A stretch of DNA of 25,290 bases from contig NZ_CAWVHE010000004.1 of assembly GCF_963929015.1 (NCBI RefSeq), positions 1 through 25,290 of the forward strand, read 5' to 3'. The position numbers and the translations under genes are program-made. Within the stretch, counting starts at the first letter, position 1. Each line of letters opens with the position of its first letter. Source of the stretch: Merdimonas sp963929015 (GTDB lineage: Bacteria; Bacillota; Clostridia; Lachnospirales; Lachnospiraceae). The notes beneath the pieces were generated by a model. The model made no database searches, was not told the origin of the DNA, and worked only from the letters and a program-made list of their open reading frames with translations. Shown here one piece after another: positions 7,473-15,810 of this stretch.

Positions 7473-7919
7473 ATGAGATTTGTAATTCAGAGAGTATCAG
7501 AAAGCGAAGTAAAAGTCGACGGGGAAACCCTGGGAAAGATCGGGAAAGGATTTATGGTGCTGATCGGCGTGAGCAATTCAGACACAAAAGAAATCGCAGA
7601 CCGGATGATCAAAAAAATGCTGGGACTGCGGATCTTTGAAGACGAGCAGGGAAAAACCAATCTATCCCTCGATACAGTGGGAGGAAGCCTTCTTCTGATC
7701 TCCCAGTTCACACTGTATGCCAACTGTAAAAAAGGAAACCGGCCAAGTTTCATTGAAGCAGGCGCGCCGGATATGGCAGAAGAAATGTATGAATATATCA
7801 TTGCAAAATGCAAAGAGCAGGTTCCGACGGTAGAGCGGGGCAGGTTTGGCGCAGATATGAAAGTCAGCCTGGTAAACGATGGGCCATTCACGATAATTTT
7901 GGATTCAGAGACTTTATAA
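7473..7919 (+). CDS. dtd: D-aminoacyl-tRNA deacylase
   Basis: Cytosolic homodimeric proofreading enzyme that removes D-amino acids (and glycine mischarged on tRNA-Ala) from tRNA. The 148-residue length is typical. It begins MRFVIQRVSESEVKVDG and has the active-site SQFTLYA motif. The C-terminal 'NxGP' cross-subunit motif appears as NDGPFTI, which carries the Gly-Pro pair that excludes L-aminoacyl groups. AAAGGAGAA precedes the ATG at 7473. It shares a transcript with the upstream EamA transporter, and a 50-bp palindrome follows nine bases after its stop. Confidence 0.95.
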   Translation: MRFVIQRVSESEVKVDGETLGKIGKGFMVLIGVSNSDTKEIADRMIKKMLGLRIFEDEQGKTNLSLDTVGGSLLLISQFTLYANCKKGNRPSFIEAGAPDMAEEMYEYIIAKCKEQVPTVERGRFGADMKVSLVNDGPFTIILDSETL

Positions 7920-7928
7920 CTTTATAGA

Positions 7929-7978
7929 AGGAAATGGGGGACGGGGGATTTCCGGAAATCCCCCGTCCCCCATTTCCT
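7929..7978. repeat. 50-bp perfect palindrome (dispersed hairpin, copy 2)
   Basis: The 25 bases at 7929-7953 are exactly complementary to 7954-7978, with no unpaired centre. The arm reads AGGAAATGGGGGACGGGGG then ATTTCC. It lies nine bases behind the dtd stop and 31 bases before the ABC exporter start. No T run follows on the plus strand, so classical termination is doubtful. The AAATGGGG and GGGGGATTT blocks are shared with the palindromes at 4703 and 14387. Confidence 0.85.
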
Positions 7979-8009
7979 AAAACCGAATGCAGAAAGGGAC
8001 TAGACAGAT

Positions 8010-10169
8010 ATGAAAAAATTATTTGGGTTTTTGAAGCCATATGCCGGGCAGGTGCTGCTGGTGATCTGTGTGCTGATCATCCAGGCCTATTGCGATCTTT
8101 CCCTGCCGTCCTATACGTCTGATATTGTAAATGTAGGGATCCAGCAGAGCGGGATTGACGAGCGGGTGCCGGAAGCACTGGTAGAAGAGGATCTGGAAGT
8201 GCTACTTACGCTGGCGAAAGAGGAAGACCGGGCAGAGATAGCAGATGCCTATCAGAAAAGTGATGAGTCATATGACTATGACGGAACAGTTATGGTTCTT
8301 AAAGAAGAGATAAAAGAAAATGAAGATGAGATGGAAAAGCTGGTGGAGAAGCTGGAACTTCCCATGGTCATGGCCATGATGCTGGAAGAAACGAATGCCG
8401 ACGGGGCCACTTCGGGGAATGTGGCAGATACGGCTGGAGCAGGCGCGGCCGCACAGGAGAAAGTGATGGAAAGTCTTTCGGAGACCATGACGGAGCAGGC
8501 GGCCGCAGCCTACATTCGGTCCGCATACGAGAAGATCGGTCTGGATCTTGACAAGATCAGTTCCAGCTACATCCTGGTTACCGGCGGGAAAATGCTGGCG
8601 CTTGCCGGGGCCGGCATGGCGGCCAGCATTCTGGTGGGTCTGATCGCTTCCCTTGTGGGTGCCGGGCTTGGCCGGAACTTAAGAAAGGATGTGTTCCGCA
8701 AAGTAGTCGGCTTCTCCAATGGAGAGTTTGATCAATTTTCAACTGCTTCTTTGATCACACGCAGCACCAATGACATTCAGCAGATCCAGCTTCTGACGGT
8801 GATGATCCTGCGAATGGTGCTCTATGCGCCGATCCTGGCGGTGGGCGGCGTCTGGAACGTCTTCCACACTAATGTGGATATGTCCTGGATCATTGCCCTT
8901 GCAGTGGCGCTGATCTTCCTTCTGGTAGCGGTGCTGTTTGCTGTGGTCATGCCCAGATTCCGGATTCTGCAGAATCTGGTAGACCGTCTGAATCTGGTAA
9001 GCAGGGAGATCCTGACCGGCCTTCCGGTGATCCGCGCCTTTGGAACAGAGGCACACGAAGAAGAAAGATTTGATCAGGCAAACCGGGAACTGACAAGAAC
9101 CAATCTTTTTGTCAACCGGGCGATGACATTTATGATGCCGGCCATGATGCTGATCATGAATGGAATCTCGGTTCTGATCGTGTGGGTGGGCGGCCACAGC
9201 ATTGACGCAGGAACGATGCAGGTGGGAGACATGATGGCATTTATCCAGTATACCATGCAGATCATCATGGCATTTCTTATGATCTGCATGATCTCTGTGA
9301 TGCTGCCAAGAGCGGCCGTGTCGGCGGAGCGTGTCAGCAGCGTGCTGGAAAGCCATACCATGATCTGTGATCCTAAGCTTCCGGAAGAACTGCCGGAATG
9401 CGGCAGGGGCGAACTCTCTTTTGACCACGTTTCCTTCCGGTATCCGGGAGCCGAAGAAGATGTTCTGAAAGACATTACATTCACGGCAAAACCGGGACAG
9501 ACCACGGCCATCATCGGAAGCACGGGAAGCGGAAAATCCACACTGGTAAATCTGATCCCCAGATTTTATGACGTGACAGAAGGAAGCATCCGGATCGATG
9601 GCCGGGATATCCGTAAGATCCGGCAGCACGATCTGCGGGAAAAACTTGGGTTTGTGCCGCAAAAAGGGATTCTTTTCTCCGGTGATATTGCTTCCAATAT
9701 TCTGTTTGGCCGTCCGGATGGTACGGAAGAGGAAATGAAGGAAGCGGCCCGGATCGCACAGGCTGAGGAATTTATTGAGGCCAAAAATCATAAGTATCAA
9801 AGTCCCATTGCCCAGGGAGGAACCAATGTGTCCGGCGGACAAAAGCAGAGGCTTTCCATTGCCAGAGCCGTCGCAAAACATCCGGATATCTACATTTTTG
9901 ACGACAGTTTCTCTGCGCTGGATTATAAAACCGATACTGCGCTTCGCAAGGCGCTGAAGGAAAAGACGGCAGACAGTACGGTGATTATTGTGGCCCAGAG
10001 GATCAGTACGATCCTGCATGCGGAGCAGATCCTGGTGCTGGATGACGGAAGGATCGTGGGAAAAGGAACCCACGGGGAATTGCTGGAAAATTGTCCGGAG
10101 TATTATCAGATTGCTTCTTCGCAGTTATCGCAGGAAGAACTTTCGGGCAGCAGGAAGGAGGCGGTCTAA
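8010..10169 (+). CDS. ABC exporter half-transporter, subunit with degenerate ATP site
   Basis: The protein is 719 residues: an exporter-type membrane domain, then an ATPase domain. A long, mostly acidic and Ala-rich segment (about residues 45-185) separates the first and second membrane helices and would lie outside the cell. The ATPase domain has Walker A GSTGSGKST (503-511), Q-loop FVPQKG, a canonical signature VSGGQ (607-611) and Walker B IYIFDD. The residue after Walker B is D632 instead of the catalytic Glu, and the switch His is Q663 (VAQRIST). This is the non-catalytic pattern known in heterodimeric exporters such as TM287/288 and LmrCD. The partner gene starts one base after its stop. 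Multidrug or peptide export is likely, and the substrate is unknown. Confidence 0.92.
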   Translation: MKKLFGFLKPYAGQVLLVICVLIIQAYCDLSLPSYTSDIVNVGIQQSGIDERVPEALVEEDLEVLLTLAKEEDRAEIADAYQKSDESYDYDGTVMVLKEEIKENEDEMEKLVEKLELPMVMAMMLEETNADGATSGNVADTAGAGAAAQEKVMESLSETMTEQAAAAYIRSAYEKIGLDLDKISSSYILVTGGKMLALAGAGMAASILVGLIASLVGAGLGRNLRKDVFRKVVGFSNGEFDQFSTASLITRSTNDIQQIQLLTVMILRMVLYAPILAVGGVWNVFHTNVDMSWIIALAVALIFLLVAVLFAVVMPRFRILQNLVDRLNLVSREILTGLPVIRAFGTEAHEEERFDQANRELTRTNLFVNRAMTFMMPAMMLIMNGISVLIVWVGGHSIDAGTMQVGDMMAFIQYTMQIIMAFLMICMISVMLPRAAVSAERVSSVLESHTMICDPKLPEELPECGRGELSFDHVSFRYPGAEEDVLKDITFTAKPGQTTAIIGSTGSGKSTLVNLIPRFYDVTEGSIRIDGRDIRKIRQHDLREKLGFVPQKGILFSGDIASNILFGRPDGTEEEMKEAARIAQAEEFIEAKNHKYQSPIAQGGTNVSGGQKQRLSIARAVAKHPDIYIFDDSFSALDYKTDTALRKALKEKTADSTVIIVAQRISTILHAEQILVLDDGRIVGKGTHGELLENCPEYYQIASSQLSQEELSGSRKEAV

Positions 10170-10170
10170 C

Positions 10171-12003
10171 ATGCCGGGAAGAAGAATGGGCCATGGGGGC
10201 GGCCATATGCCTGGAGAAAGGGCAAAGGATTTTAAAGGGACCATAAGAAAACTTATAAAATATCTTAGAAATTATAAAGTTGCTTTAATAGCAATTGTGA
10301 TATTTGCTGTCGGAAGTACGATTTTTAATATCGCAGGGCCAAAGATTCTTGGTCAGGCCACGACAGAGTTGTTTGAAGGCCTGGTGGGCAAAGTATCCGG
10401 AAGCGGCGGCATAGATTTTGAGAAGATCGGCCGCATCCTGCTGACACTTCTTGGCATCTACCTGCTTAGCGCGGTATTGTCTTTTGTTCAGGGATATCTG
10501 ATGACCGGCGTTTCCCAGAAAATGACCTATCAAATGCGTAAGGAGATTTCGGAGAAAATCGACCGGCTGCCGATGGGGTATTTTGACCGTATGACACATG
10601 GAGAGATCCTTTCCAGGATCACCAATGATGTGGATACTTTAAGCCAGAGCCTGAATCAAAGCGCGACACAATTGATCACTTCGGTTACTACCATTATTGG
10701 AGTGCTGGCCATGATGCTGAGTATCAGTCCTTTGATGACTGCGGCCGCCCTTTTGATCCTGCCGGTTTCGCTGGGGATGATCACCGGGATTGTCAGACAT
10801 TCCCAGAAATATTTCCGGGCGCAGCAGGAGTATCTGGGGCATGTCAACAGTCAGGTGGAAGAGGTATACGGGGGCCACAGTATCGTAAAAGCCTTTAATA
10901 AAGAAGAGGATGTGATCCGGACGTTTGAACAGGATAACGATGTTTTATACCACTCTGCCTGGAAGTCCCAGTTCCTGTCCGGAATGATGATGCCGGTCAT
11001 GCAGTTTGTAGGAAATCTGGGCTATGTGGGCGTGGTGATCCTGGGCGGATATCTGGCTGTCCAGAAAACCATTCAGGTGGGAGATATCCAGTCTTTCATC
11101 CAATACGTGAGAAATTTCACATCGCCTATCCAGCAGGCCGCACAGGTGGCAAACCTTCTGCAGTCCACAGCAGCGGCGGCGGAACGGGTATTTGAATTTC
11201 TGGAAGAAGAGGAAGAAGTACAGACAACCGCGCGGCCTCTGGCTGCAGATGACTTGAAGGGATGCGTGGAATTTGATCATGTAAAATTCGGATACCACAA
11301 AGATCATATGATCATCCATGATTTCAGCGCCAGGGCGCTGCCTGGGCAGAAGATTGCGATCGTCGGGCCCACTGGCGCAGGGAAAACAACTATGGTAAAA
11401 TTATTGATGAGATTTTATGACGTATGTGATGGCGCGATCCGGGTGGACGGTCATGATATCCGGGAGTTTGACCGGACGGAACTGCGTCGGGCGTTCGGCA
11501 TGGTGCTGCAGGATACGTGGCTGTTTAAAGGAAGCATTGAGGACAATATCCGTTACGGAAAACTGTCTGCTTCCCATGAAGAAGTAGTGGAAGCGGCAAA
11601 GGCAGCCTATGTCCATCATTTTGTACAGACACTGCCCGGAGGATATCAGATGGAATTAAATGAAGAGGCGAACAATGTATCGCAGGGGCAGAAGCAGCTT
11701 CTGACTATTGCAAGGGCGATCCTGGCAGATCCGAAGATCTTGATCCTGGATGAAGCTACCAGCTCGGTGGATACCAGGACCGAAGTGCGGATCCAGAAGG
11801 CATTTGAACGGCTGATGGAAGGCAGGACCACATTTATCATCGCCCACCGGCTGTCCACCATCCGGAATGCGGACCTGATCCTGGTGATGAAGGACGGGGA
11901 TATCGTAGAACAGGGAACTCACCAGGAACTTCTGGAAAGAAACGGGTTCTATGCAGAACTATATAATTCCCAGTTCGAGCAGGATCCGGCCGCCAGTGCG
12001 TAA
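10171..12003 (+). CDS. ABC exporter half-transporter, catalytic subunit
   Basis: The protein is 610 residues with six membrane helices and a C-terminal ATPase domain. Walker A is GPTGAGKTT (399-407). Walker B LILDE has the catalytic E528, and the switch H559 is present (IAHRLST). Its signature is the degenerate SQGQ (504-507) instead of SGGQ. Its own Walker A/B plus the partner's intact VSGGQ would form the one working ATP site, while the other composite site is dead. The N-terminus MPGRRMGHGGGHMPGERAKD is Gly/His-rich, common in these clostridial partners. The ATG at 10171 is chosen because AAGGAGGC precedes it and it starts one base after the upstream stop. The reading frame is open further upstream, but that is overlap only. 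Confidence 0.93.
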   Translation: MPGRRMGHGGGHMPGERAKDFKGTIRKLIKYLRNYKVALIAIVIFAVGSTIFNIAGPKILGQATTELFEGLVGKVSGSGGIDFEKIGRILLTLLGIYLLSAVLSFVQGYLMTGVSQKMTYQMRKEISEKIDRLPMGYFDRMTHGEILSRITNDVDTLSQSLNQSATQLITSVTTIIGVLAMMLSISPLMTAAALLILPVSLGMITGIVRHSQKYFRAQQEYLGHVNSQVEEVYGGHSIVKAFNKEEDVIRTFEQDNDVLYHSAWKSQFLSGMMMPVMQFVGNLGYVGVVILGGYLAVQKTIQVGDIQSFIQYVRNFTSPIQQAAQVANLLQSTAAAAERVFEFLEEEEEVQTTARPLAADDLKGCVEFDHVKFGYHKDHMIIHDFSARALPGQKIAIVGPTGAGKTTMVKLLMRFYDVCDGAIRVDGHDIREFDRTELRRAFGMVLQDTWLFKGSIEDNIRYGKLSASHEEVVEAAKAAYVHHFVQTLPGGYQMELNEEANNVSQGQKQLLTIARAILADPKILILDEATSSVDTRTEVRIQKAFERLMEGRTTFIIAHRLSTIRNADLILVMKDGDIVEQGTHQELLERNGFYAELYNSQFEQDPAASA

Positions 12004-12066
12004 CGGCGTAAAAGGATTGTAAAATACAGTGTGAAATCAGAAAATATACGGAGAGGATGTGGATGT

Positions 12067-12666
12067 ATGGACCGGCTGGACCAGTTGTTTGCATTTGCAA
12101 AAGAAATAGACAAGGAAAAACTCATTGGGCGCCAGACGTATCTCGCTGATGGGCAAAGGAAGGAAAATGATGCGGAGCATGCCTGGCATCTGGCGCTGAT
12201 GACGATTTTATTCAGTGAATATGCTAATGAAAAAATTGATGTACTGAAAACCGTGACTATGGTACTGATCCATGATATCGTGGAAATCGACGCAGGGGAT
12301 ACCTACGCTTACGATGAGGAGGCGAAGAAAACTCAGAAGGAGCGGGAAGAAAAGGCAGCCGCAAGGATTTTCGGATTGCTGCCGGAGGATCAGGGCAGCC
12401 GTCTGATGGGACTCTGGCAGGAATTTGAAGAAAGAAAGACGCCGGAAGCCAGATTTGCAAGGACCATAGACAATATCCAGCCCATCATGCTGAACCATGC
12501 TTCAGACGGCAAGGCCTGGGAAGAGCATGAGGTCTGTCTGGATCAGATCCTGAAGCGAAATGAGCGGACAGCTGAAGGATCCCGGCCTCTCTGGGATTAT
12601 GCAAAAGAGCATTTTATCCGGCCGAGCCTGGAAAAAGGCAGGATCCGGCGCGTTCCGTCAGAGTAA
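12067..12666 (+). CDS. HD-domain hydrolase, YfbR/HDDC2-like (probable 5'-deoxynucleotidase type)
   Basis: The protein is 199 residues. Metal-binding HD residues are visible: H38 (DAEHAWHLALM), H69-D70 (VLIHDIVEIDAGD) and a later Asp in RTIDNIQP. The arrangement 'EHsw...HDl.E...GD' matches the YfbR/HDDC2 group, whose studied members dephosphorylate 5'-deoxynucleoside monophosphates. The activity is inferred from the family. The ATG at 12067 follows GGAGAGG. An in-frame GTG at 12031 would add 12 residues without better support. It is 63 bases behind the ABC exporter and probably on the same transcript. Its last 53 bases overlap the end of the convergent amidotransferase gene. Confidence 0.83.
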   Translation: MDRLDQLFAFAKEIDKEKLIGRQTYLADGQRKENDAEHAWHLALMTILFSEYANEKIDVLKTVTMVLIHDIVEIDAGDTYAYDEEAKKTQKEREEKAAARIFGLLPEDQGSRLMGLWQEFEERKTPEARFARTIDNIQPIMLNHASDGKAWEEHEVCLDQILKRNERTAEGSRPLWDYAKEHFIRPSLEKGRIRRVPSE

Positions 12667-13339
12667 GAAAAAGTTTTTCCATTCCCGGATCCAGGGATAA
12701 AAGGACTTCCGGATGCCACTGGACGCCAAGGGCAAACGGATGCCCGGGGATCTCAATGGCTTCCACCACTCCATCGGAAGCAGTCGCCACGGGGCGGATC
12801 TGCGGCGGAATGAAGTGGAGACATTGGTGATGAAAACTATTTACATTTGCATGAGTTCCAAGAAAATCAGATAGCATGCTATTTTGTGAGACGGTGATCT
12901 TGTGACAGGGATCCTTGCGGGAACCGGAAATCTGCATGTGCTGCAGCGTGGGGGAAGGACGCAGGGAAAGATCCTGATAGATGCTGCCTCCAAGGGCAAG
13001 ATTCATGACCTGCATACCCCGGCATATGGCAAGGACCGGACGTTTTGCATGTAATACCTTTTGCATCAGAGCCAGATGGAAACGGTCTGTGAAAAGGTCT
13101 GTGCCGCCACGGTCTGTGAGCAGTTCTTCGCCAAAAAGAAGGGGTGTAATGTCTCTGCCGCCGCAGAACAAAAATCCATCACAGATCTGCAGGTAGTCCG
13201 TCAGGATCGCGGCATCATCCAGAATGGGAAGGATCAGAGGAATCCCGCCTGTGCGGGAGACCGCCTCGATGTAAGCTTCTGTCACAAACTGCCGGTTGTC
13301 TGTAGATCCGCATGCGGCGATTCCGATGACTGGTTTCAT
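12614..13339 (-). CDS. Class I glutamine amidotransferase-like hydrolase (peptidase C26, gamma-glutamyl hydrolase / PuuD type)
   Basis: The protein is 241 residues. The nucleophile is C106 in the elbow AICRGMQVMNLALGGS, and the rest of the triad is H209 and E211 in GVQWHPE. There is no synthetase domain, so it is a stand-alone hydrolase, probably cleaving gamma-glutamyl bonds (as PuuD cleaves gamma-glutamyl-GABA). The substrate is not determined by sequence. The start MKPVIGIAACGS at 13339 fits the family, and GGAAGGTG lies upstream. An ATG ten codons earlier is less likely. It diverges from an M19 dipeptidase, which suggests a peptide or gamma-glutamyl compound salvage theme. Its 3' end overlaps the HD hydrolase gene by 53 bases. 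Confidence 0.87.
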   Translation of the reverse strand: MKPVIGIAACGSTDNRQFVTEAYIEAVSRTGGIPLILPILDDAAILTDYLQICDGFLFCGGRDITPLLFGEELLTDRGGTDLFTDRFHLALMQKVLHAKRPVLAICRGMQVMNLALGGSIYQDLSLRPSPTLQHMQISGSRKDPCHKITVSQNSMLSDFLGTHANVNSFHHQCLHFIPPQIRPVATASDGVVEAIEIPGHPFALGVQWHPEVLLSLDPGMEKLFLTLTERAGSCLFPGSAG

Positions 13340-13359
13340 AAAACAGCACCTTCCCCAAT

Positions 13360-13379
13360 ACAATAGCAAGAGTTATACT
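13360..13379. promoter_or_regulatory. Divergent -10 elements between the C26 hydrolase and the M19 dipeptidase
   Basis: Plus strand: TATACT at 13374-13379, about 27 bases before the dipeptidase ATG. Minus strand: TGCTATTGT, an extended -10 (complement of 13360-13365 for the hexamer), about 20 bases before the C26 ATG. The -35 regions are weak, and the two promoters nearly touch, so they may compete. Confidence 0.4.
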
Positions 13380-13405
13380 GAACATATGAGAGGAGCGGAT
13401 AAAAT

Positions 13406-14371
13406 ATGAAACTGATCGACCTGCACTGTGATACATTATGGAAATTAATGGATCTAAGTGGAAACGGAGATCTGATGAAAAACGATGGATGCGTCAGCAT
13501 AGAAGCCATGAAAAAGGGCGGAACGATGGCTCAGTTTTTCGCCTGCTTTACCTATGCAGAGGATTATAAGGAGACAGGCGGGTACGACGCCGCCTGGCAG
13601 CATGTGCTGGAAATGATCGCATATCTGAAGGAACAGACCCGGATTTATGCAGACCAGATTTCCCTTGCCACTTCCTGTCAGGAAATGCGGGAAAATGCCG
13701 GACAGGGGAAGATTTCGGCATTTCTTACTGTAGAAGAGGGCGGTGTGCTGAATGGTCACCTTGACCGGCTGGAGGAACTGTACCGACAGGGAGTGCGCCT
13801 GATGACACTGATGTGGAATTATGAAAACTGCATCGGCCATCCAAACAGCCGGGATGCTTCTGTCATGTGGCAGGGACTGAAGCCCTTTGGCAGAGAAGTG
13901 GTGGAACGGATGAACGAGCTGGGGATGATCATAGATGTGTCTCACGCATCCGATGGAGTATTCCGGGATGTGCTGGAAATCTCCCGGGTGCCGGTAGTGG
14001 CGTCTCACTCTAACTGCAGAGCGCTTTGTTCGCATCCCAGAAATCTGACAGATGACATGATCCGGGCGCTGGCAAACACAGGCGGCATCGCAGGCCTGAA
14101 CTTTTACGGAGCCTTCCTGGGAAACGAACATGCGTCGAAACTGGAAGAAATGACCATGCATGTGCTGCATATGCTGGACGTGGGCGGCAGCGAATTTCCG
14201 GCCATTGGCACAGACTTTGACGGATTCGACGGAATAGAAGAACTGGATATCCCGGATGCCAGCCAGATGGAACGGCTCTGGGAAGCATTGCGGAAAAAAG
14301 GCCTGTCAGAAAATCAGCTGGATAAGATCTGGAATGGAAATGCAGAAAGAATCTGCAGGCAGATACTGTAA
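13406..14371 (+). CDS. Membrane dipeptidase-like zinc peptidase (M19, renal dipeptidase family)
   Basis: The protein is 321 residues with a TIM-barrel amidohydrolase-type fold. Zinc ligands are visible as DLHCDT (H7, D9), the bridging Glu of TVEEGG (110-111), and His in DVSHAS and ASHSN. The family motif MTLMWNYENCIGHP and the end GTDFDGFDG are also present. No signal peptide is seen, so it is probably cytosolic and cleaves dipeptides, often with some tolerance for D-residues. GAGGAG precedes the ATG at 13406. It diverges from the C26 hydrolase and ends just before a strong terminator-like hairpin facing argG. Confidence 0.92.
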   Translation: MKLIDLHCDTLWKLMDLSGNGDLMKNDGCVSIEAMKKGGTMAQFFACFTYAEDYKETGGYDAAWQHVLEMIAYLKEQTRIYADQISLATSCQEMRENAGQGKISAFLTVEEGGVLNGHLDRLEELYRQGVRLMTLMWNYENCIGHPNSRDASVMWQGLKPFGREVVERMNELGMIIDVSHASDGVFRDVLEISRVPVVASHSNCRALCSHPRNLTDDMIRALANTGGIAGLNFYGAFLGNEHASKLEEMTMHVLHMLDVGGSEFPAIGTDFDGFDGIEELDIPDASQMERLWEALRKKGLSENQLDKIWNGNAERICRQIL

Positions 14372-14372
14372 A

Positions 14373-14445
14373 ATGTAAACGGAATATGAACGGGGCCGGG
14401 GGATTTTTGAAAATCCCCCGGCCCCGTTCACATTTTTGTTTACAT
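14373..14445. terminator. Large two-tier hairpin between convergent genes (dispersed hairpin, copy 3)
   Basis: The inner stem of 21 perfect pairs (14387-14407 with 14410-14430) has the arm TGAACGGGGCCGGGGG then ATTTT. An outer arm ATGTAAAC (14373-14380) pairs with GTTTACAT (14438-14445). T runs follow on both strands (ATTTTTG on plus, CATTTT on minus), so it can end both the dipeptidase and the argG transcripts. The GGGGGATTT block is shared with the palindrome at 7929. Confidence 0.8.
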
Positions 14446-15672
14446 CTATTTGCTCTCTGTCTGTGTTTTCTGCATTTTCATAGCGCGCACTTTGAGCGGC
14501 AGGCCGAACAGGTTGATGAATCCGTCGGCGTCATGGTGGTCGTAGAGATCACCGGTGGTGAAGCTTGCCAGGGATTCACTGTAGAGTGAGTAAGGAGAGG
14601 TGGTTCCGGCTTTGGTGATGTTGCCTTTGTAAAGTTTGAATTTGACCTCTCCGGTCACGTATTCCTGGGTGCTTTCGATGAAGGCCTGGATCGCTTCGCG
14701 AAGAGGAGTAAACCATTTTCCTTCATAGATCACCTGGGAAAGTTTGTTGGCCATGTCTTTTTTCACTTCATAGGTGGCCCGGTCTAACACCAGTTCTTCC
14801 AGCTGCTGGTGCGCCTCGTAGAGAATGGTTCCGCCCGGTGTCTCGTAGACGCCGCGGGACTTCATGCCTACGACGCGGTTTTCTACGATGTCGCAGATAC
14901 CGATGCCGTGTTTGCCGCCCAGCTCGTTTAATGTGCGGATGATGTCGGAGACTTTCATCTCTACACCGTTGATACTCTTGGGAACGCCTTTTTCAAAGGT
15001 CATGGTTACGTATTCCGGTTCATCCGGAGCATCTTCCGGTTTGGCGGTCAGCACCAGAAGTTCATCGTAGTTGGGTTCCAGGGATGGATCTTCCAGCTCC
15101 AGGCCTTCATGGCTGATGTGCCAGAGGTTCCGGTCGCGGCTGTAGCTGTGGCTTGCGTCGAAAGGAAGATCAATGCCGTGCTGTTTGCAGTATGCGATCT
15201 CATCTTCCCGGGACTGCATGGTCCACAGATCGGTCATTCTCCAGGGAGCAATGATCTTGATATCCGGAGCCAGAGCGCGGATGCTGAGCTCAAAACGGAT
15301 CTGGTCATTTCCTTTTCCGGTTGCGCCGTGGCAGATGGCGACAGCGCCTTCTTTTCTGGCAATCTCTACCAGACGTTTGGAAATGGCCGGACGGGCCATA
15401 GCGGTTCCCAGCAGATATTTATTTTCATAGACTGCGTGCGCCTGTACGCAGGGCACAATGTAGTTGTCGCAGAAATCATCTACGATATCTTCAATATATA
15501 ATTTGGAAGCGCCGGACATTTTGGCTCTTTCTTCCAGTCCGTCCAGTTCTTCGCCCTGTCCGCAGTTAACGCAGCAGCAGATGACGTCATAACCAAATGT
15601 TTCTTTGAGCCACGGGATGACGGCTGTGGTATCCAGACCGCCGGAGTAGGACAGTACAACTTTCTCTTTCAT
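14446..15672 (-). CDS. argG: Argininosuccinate synthase
   Basis: Cytosolic ATP-dependent ligase that joins citrulline and aspartate in arginine synthesis. It is full length at 408 residues. The N-terminal PP-loop SYSGGLDTT (8-16), the ATGKGNDQIRFE segment, APWR and the citrulline/aspartate-binding residues around SYSRDRNLWHISHEG are all present. AGGAGG lies ten bases before the ATG at 15672. It is transcribed alone on the minus strand. argH is not in the window, and the other arg genes lie 2 kb away on the plus strand. Its promoter has the same ARG-box-like arrangement as argC. Confidence 0.97.
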   Translation of the reverse strand: MKEKVVLSYSGGLDTTAVIPWLKETFGYDVICCCVNCGQGEELDGLEERAKMSGASKLYIEDIVDDFCDNYIVPCVQAHAVYENKYLLGTAMARPAISKRLVEIARKEGAVAICHGATGKGNDQIRFELSIRALAPDIKIIAPWRMTDLWTMQSREDEIAYCKQHGIDLPFDASHSYSRDRNLWHISHEGLELEDPSLEPNYDELLVLTAKPEDAPDEPEYVTMTFEKGVPKSINGVEMKVSDIIRTLNELGGKHGIGICDIVENRVVGMKSRGVYETPGGTILYEAHQQLEELVLDRATYEVKKDMANKLSQVIYEGKWFTPLREAIQAFIESTQEYVTGEVKFKLYKGNITKAGTTSPYSLYSESLASFTTGDLYDHHDADGFINLFGLPLKVRAMKMQKTQTESK

Positions 15673-15733
15673 CTTTGAAAACCTCCTGAATTTTGCAGTA
15701 ATTTATGATGATTCTTTTTCTCAATGAATTGCA

Positions 15734-15768
15734 AGGAATACTATACACTAAAATTTATATTTATGCAA
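15734..15768 (-). promoter_or_regulatory. argG promoter with two ARG-box-like sites
   Basis: The minus strand has TTGCAT (15763-15768), a 17-base spacer and TATAGT (15740-15745) preceded by TG. Two sequences resembling the ARG box (TGnAT-W4-ATnCA) overlap it: TGCATAAATATAAA (15767 down to 15754) over the -35, and the weaker TGTATAGTATTCCT (15747 down to 15734) over the -10. Their starts are 20 bp apart. Repression by ArgR with arginine is the natural inference. Confidence 0.6.
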
Positions 15769-15810
15769 GAGAAAGTATAAAAATAATATCACAAAAAATG
15801 AAGAAAGCGG

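Noticed and set aside
8739..10073. Long minus-strand open frame (444 codons) opposite the ABC exporter
   Set aside because: It is a His/Gln-rich shadow of a clear ABC gene, with no ribosome binding site and no recognisable domain.
14373..14445. A small RNA gene between the dipeptidase and argG genes
   Set aside because: The segment has no promoter of its own. The convergent position and T runs on both strands point to a terminator.
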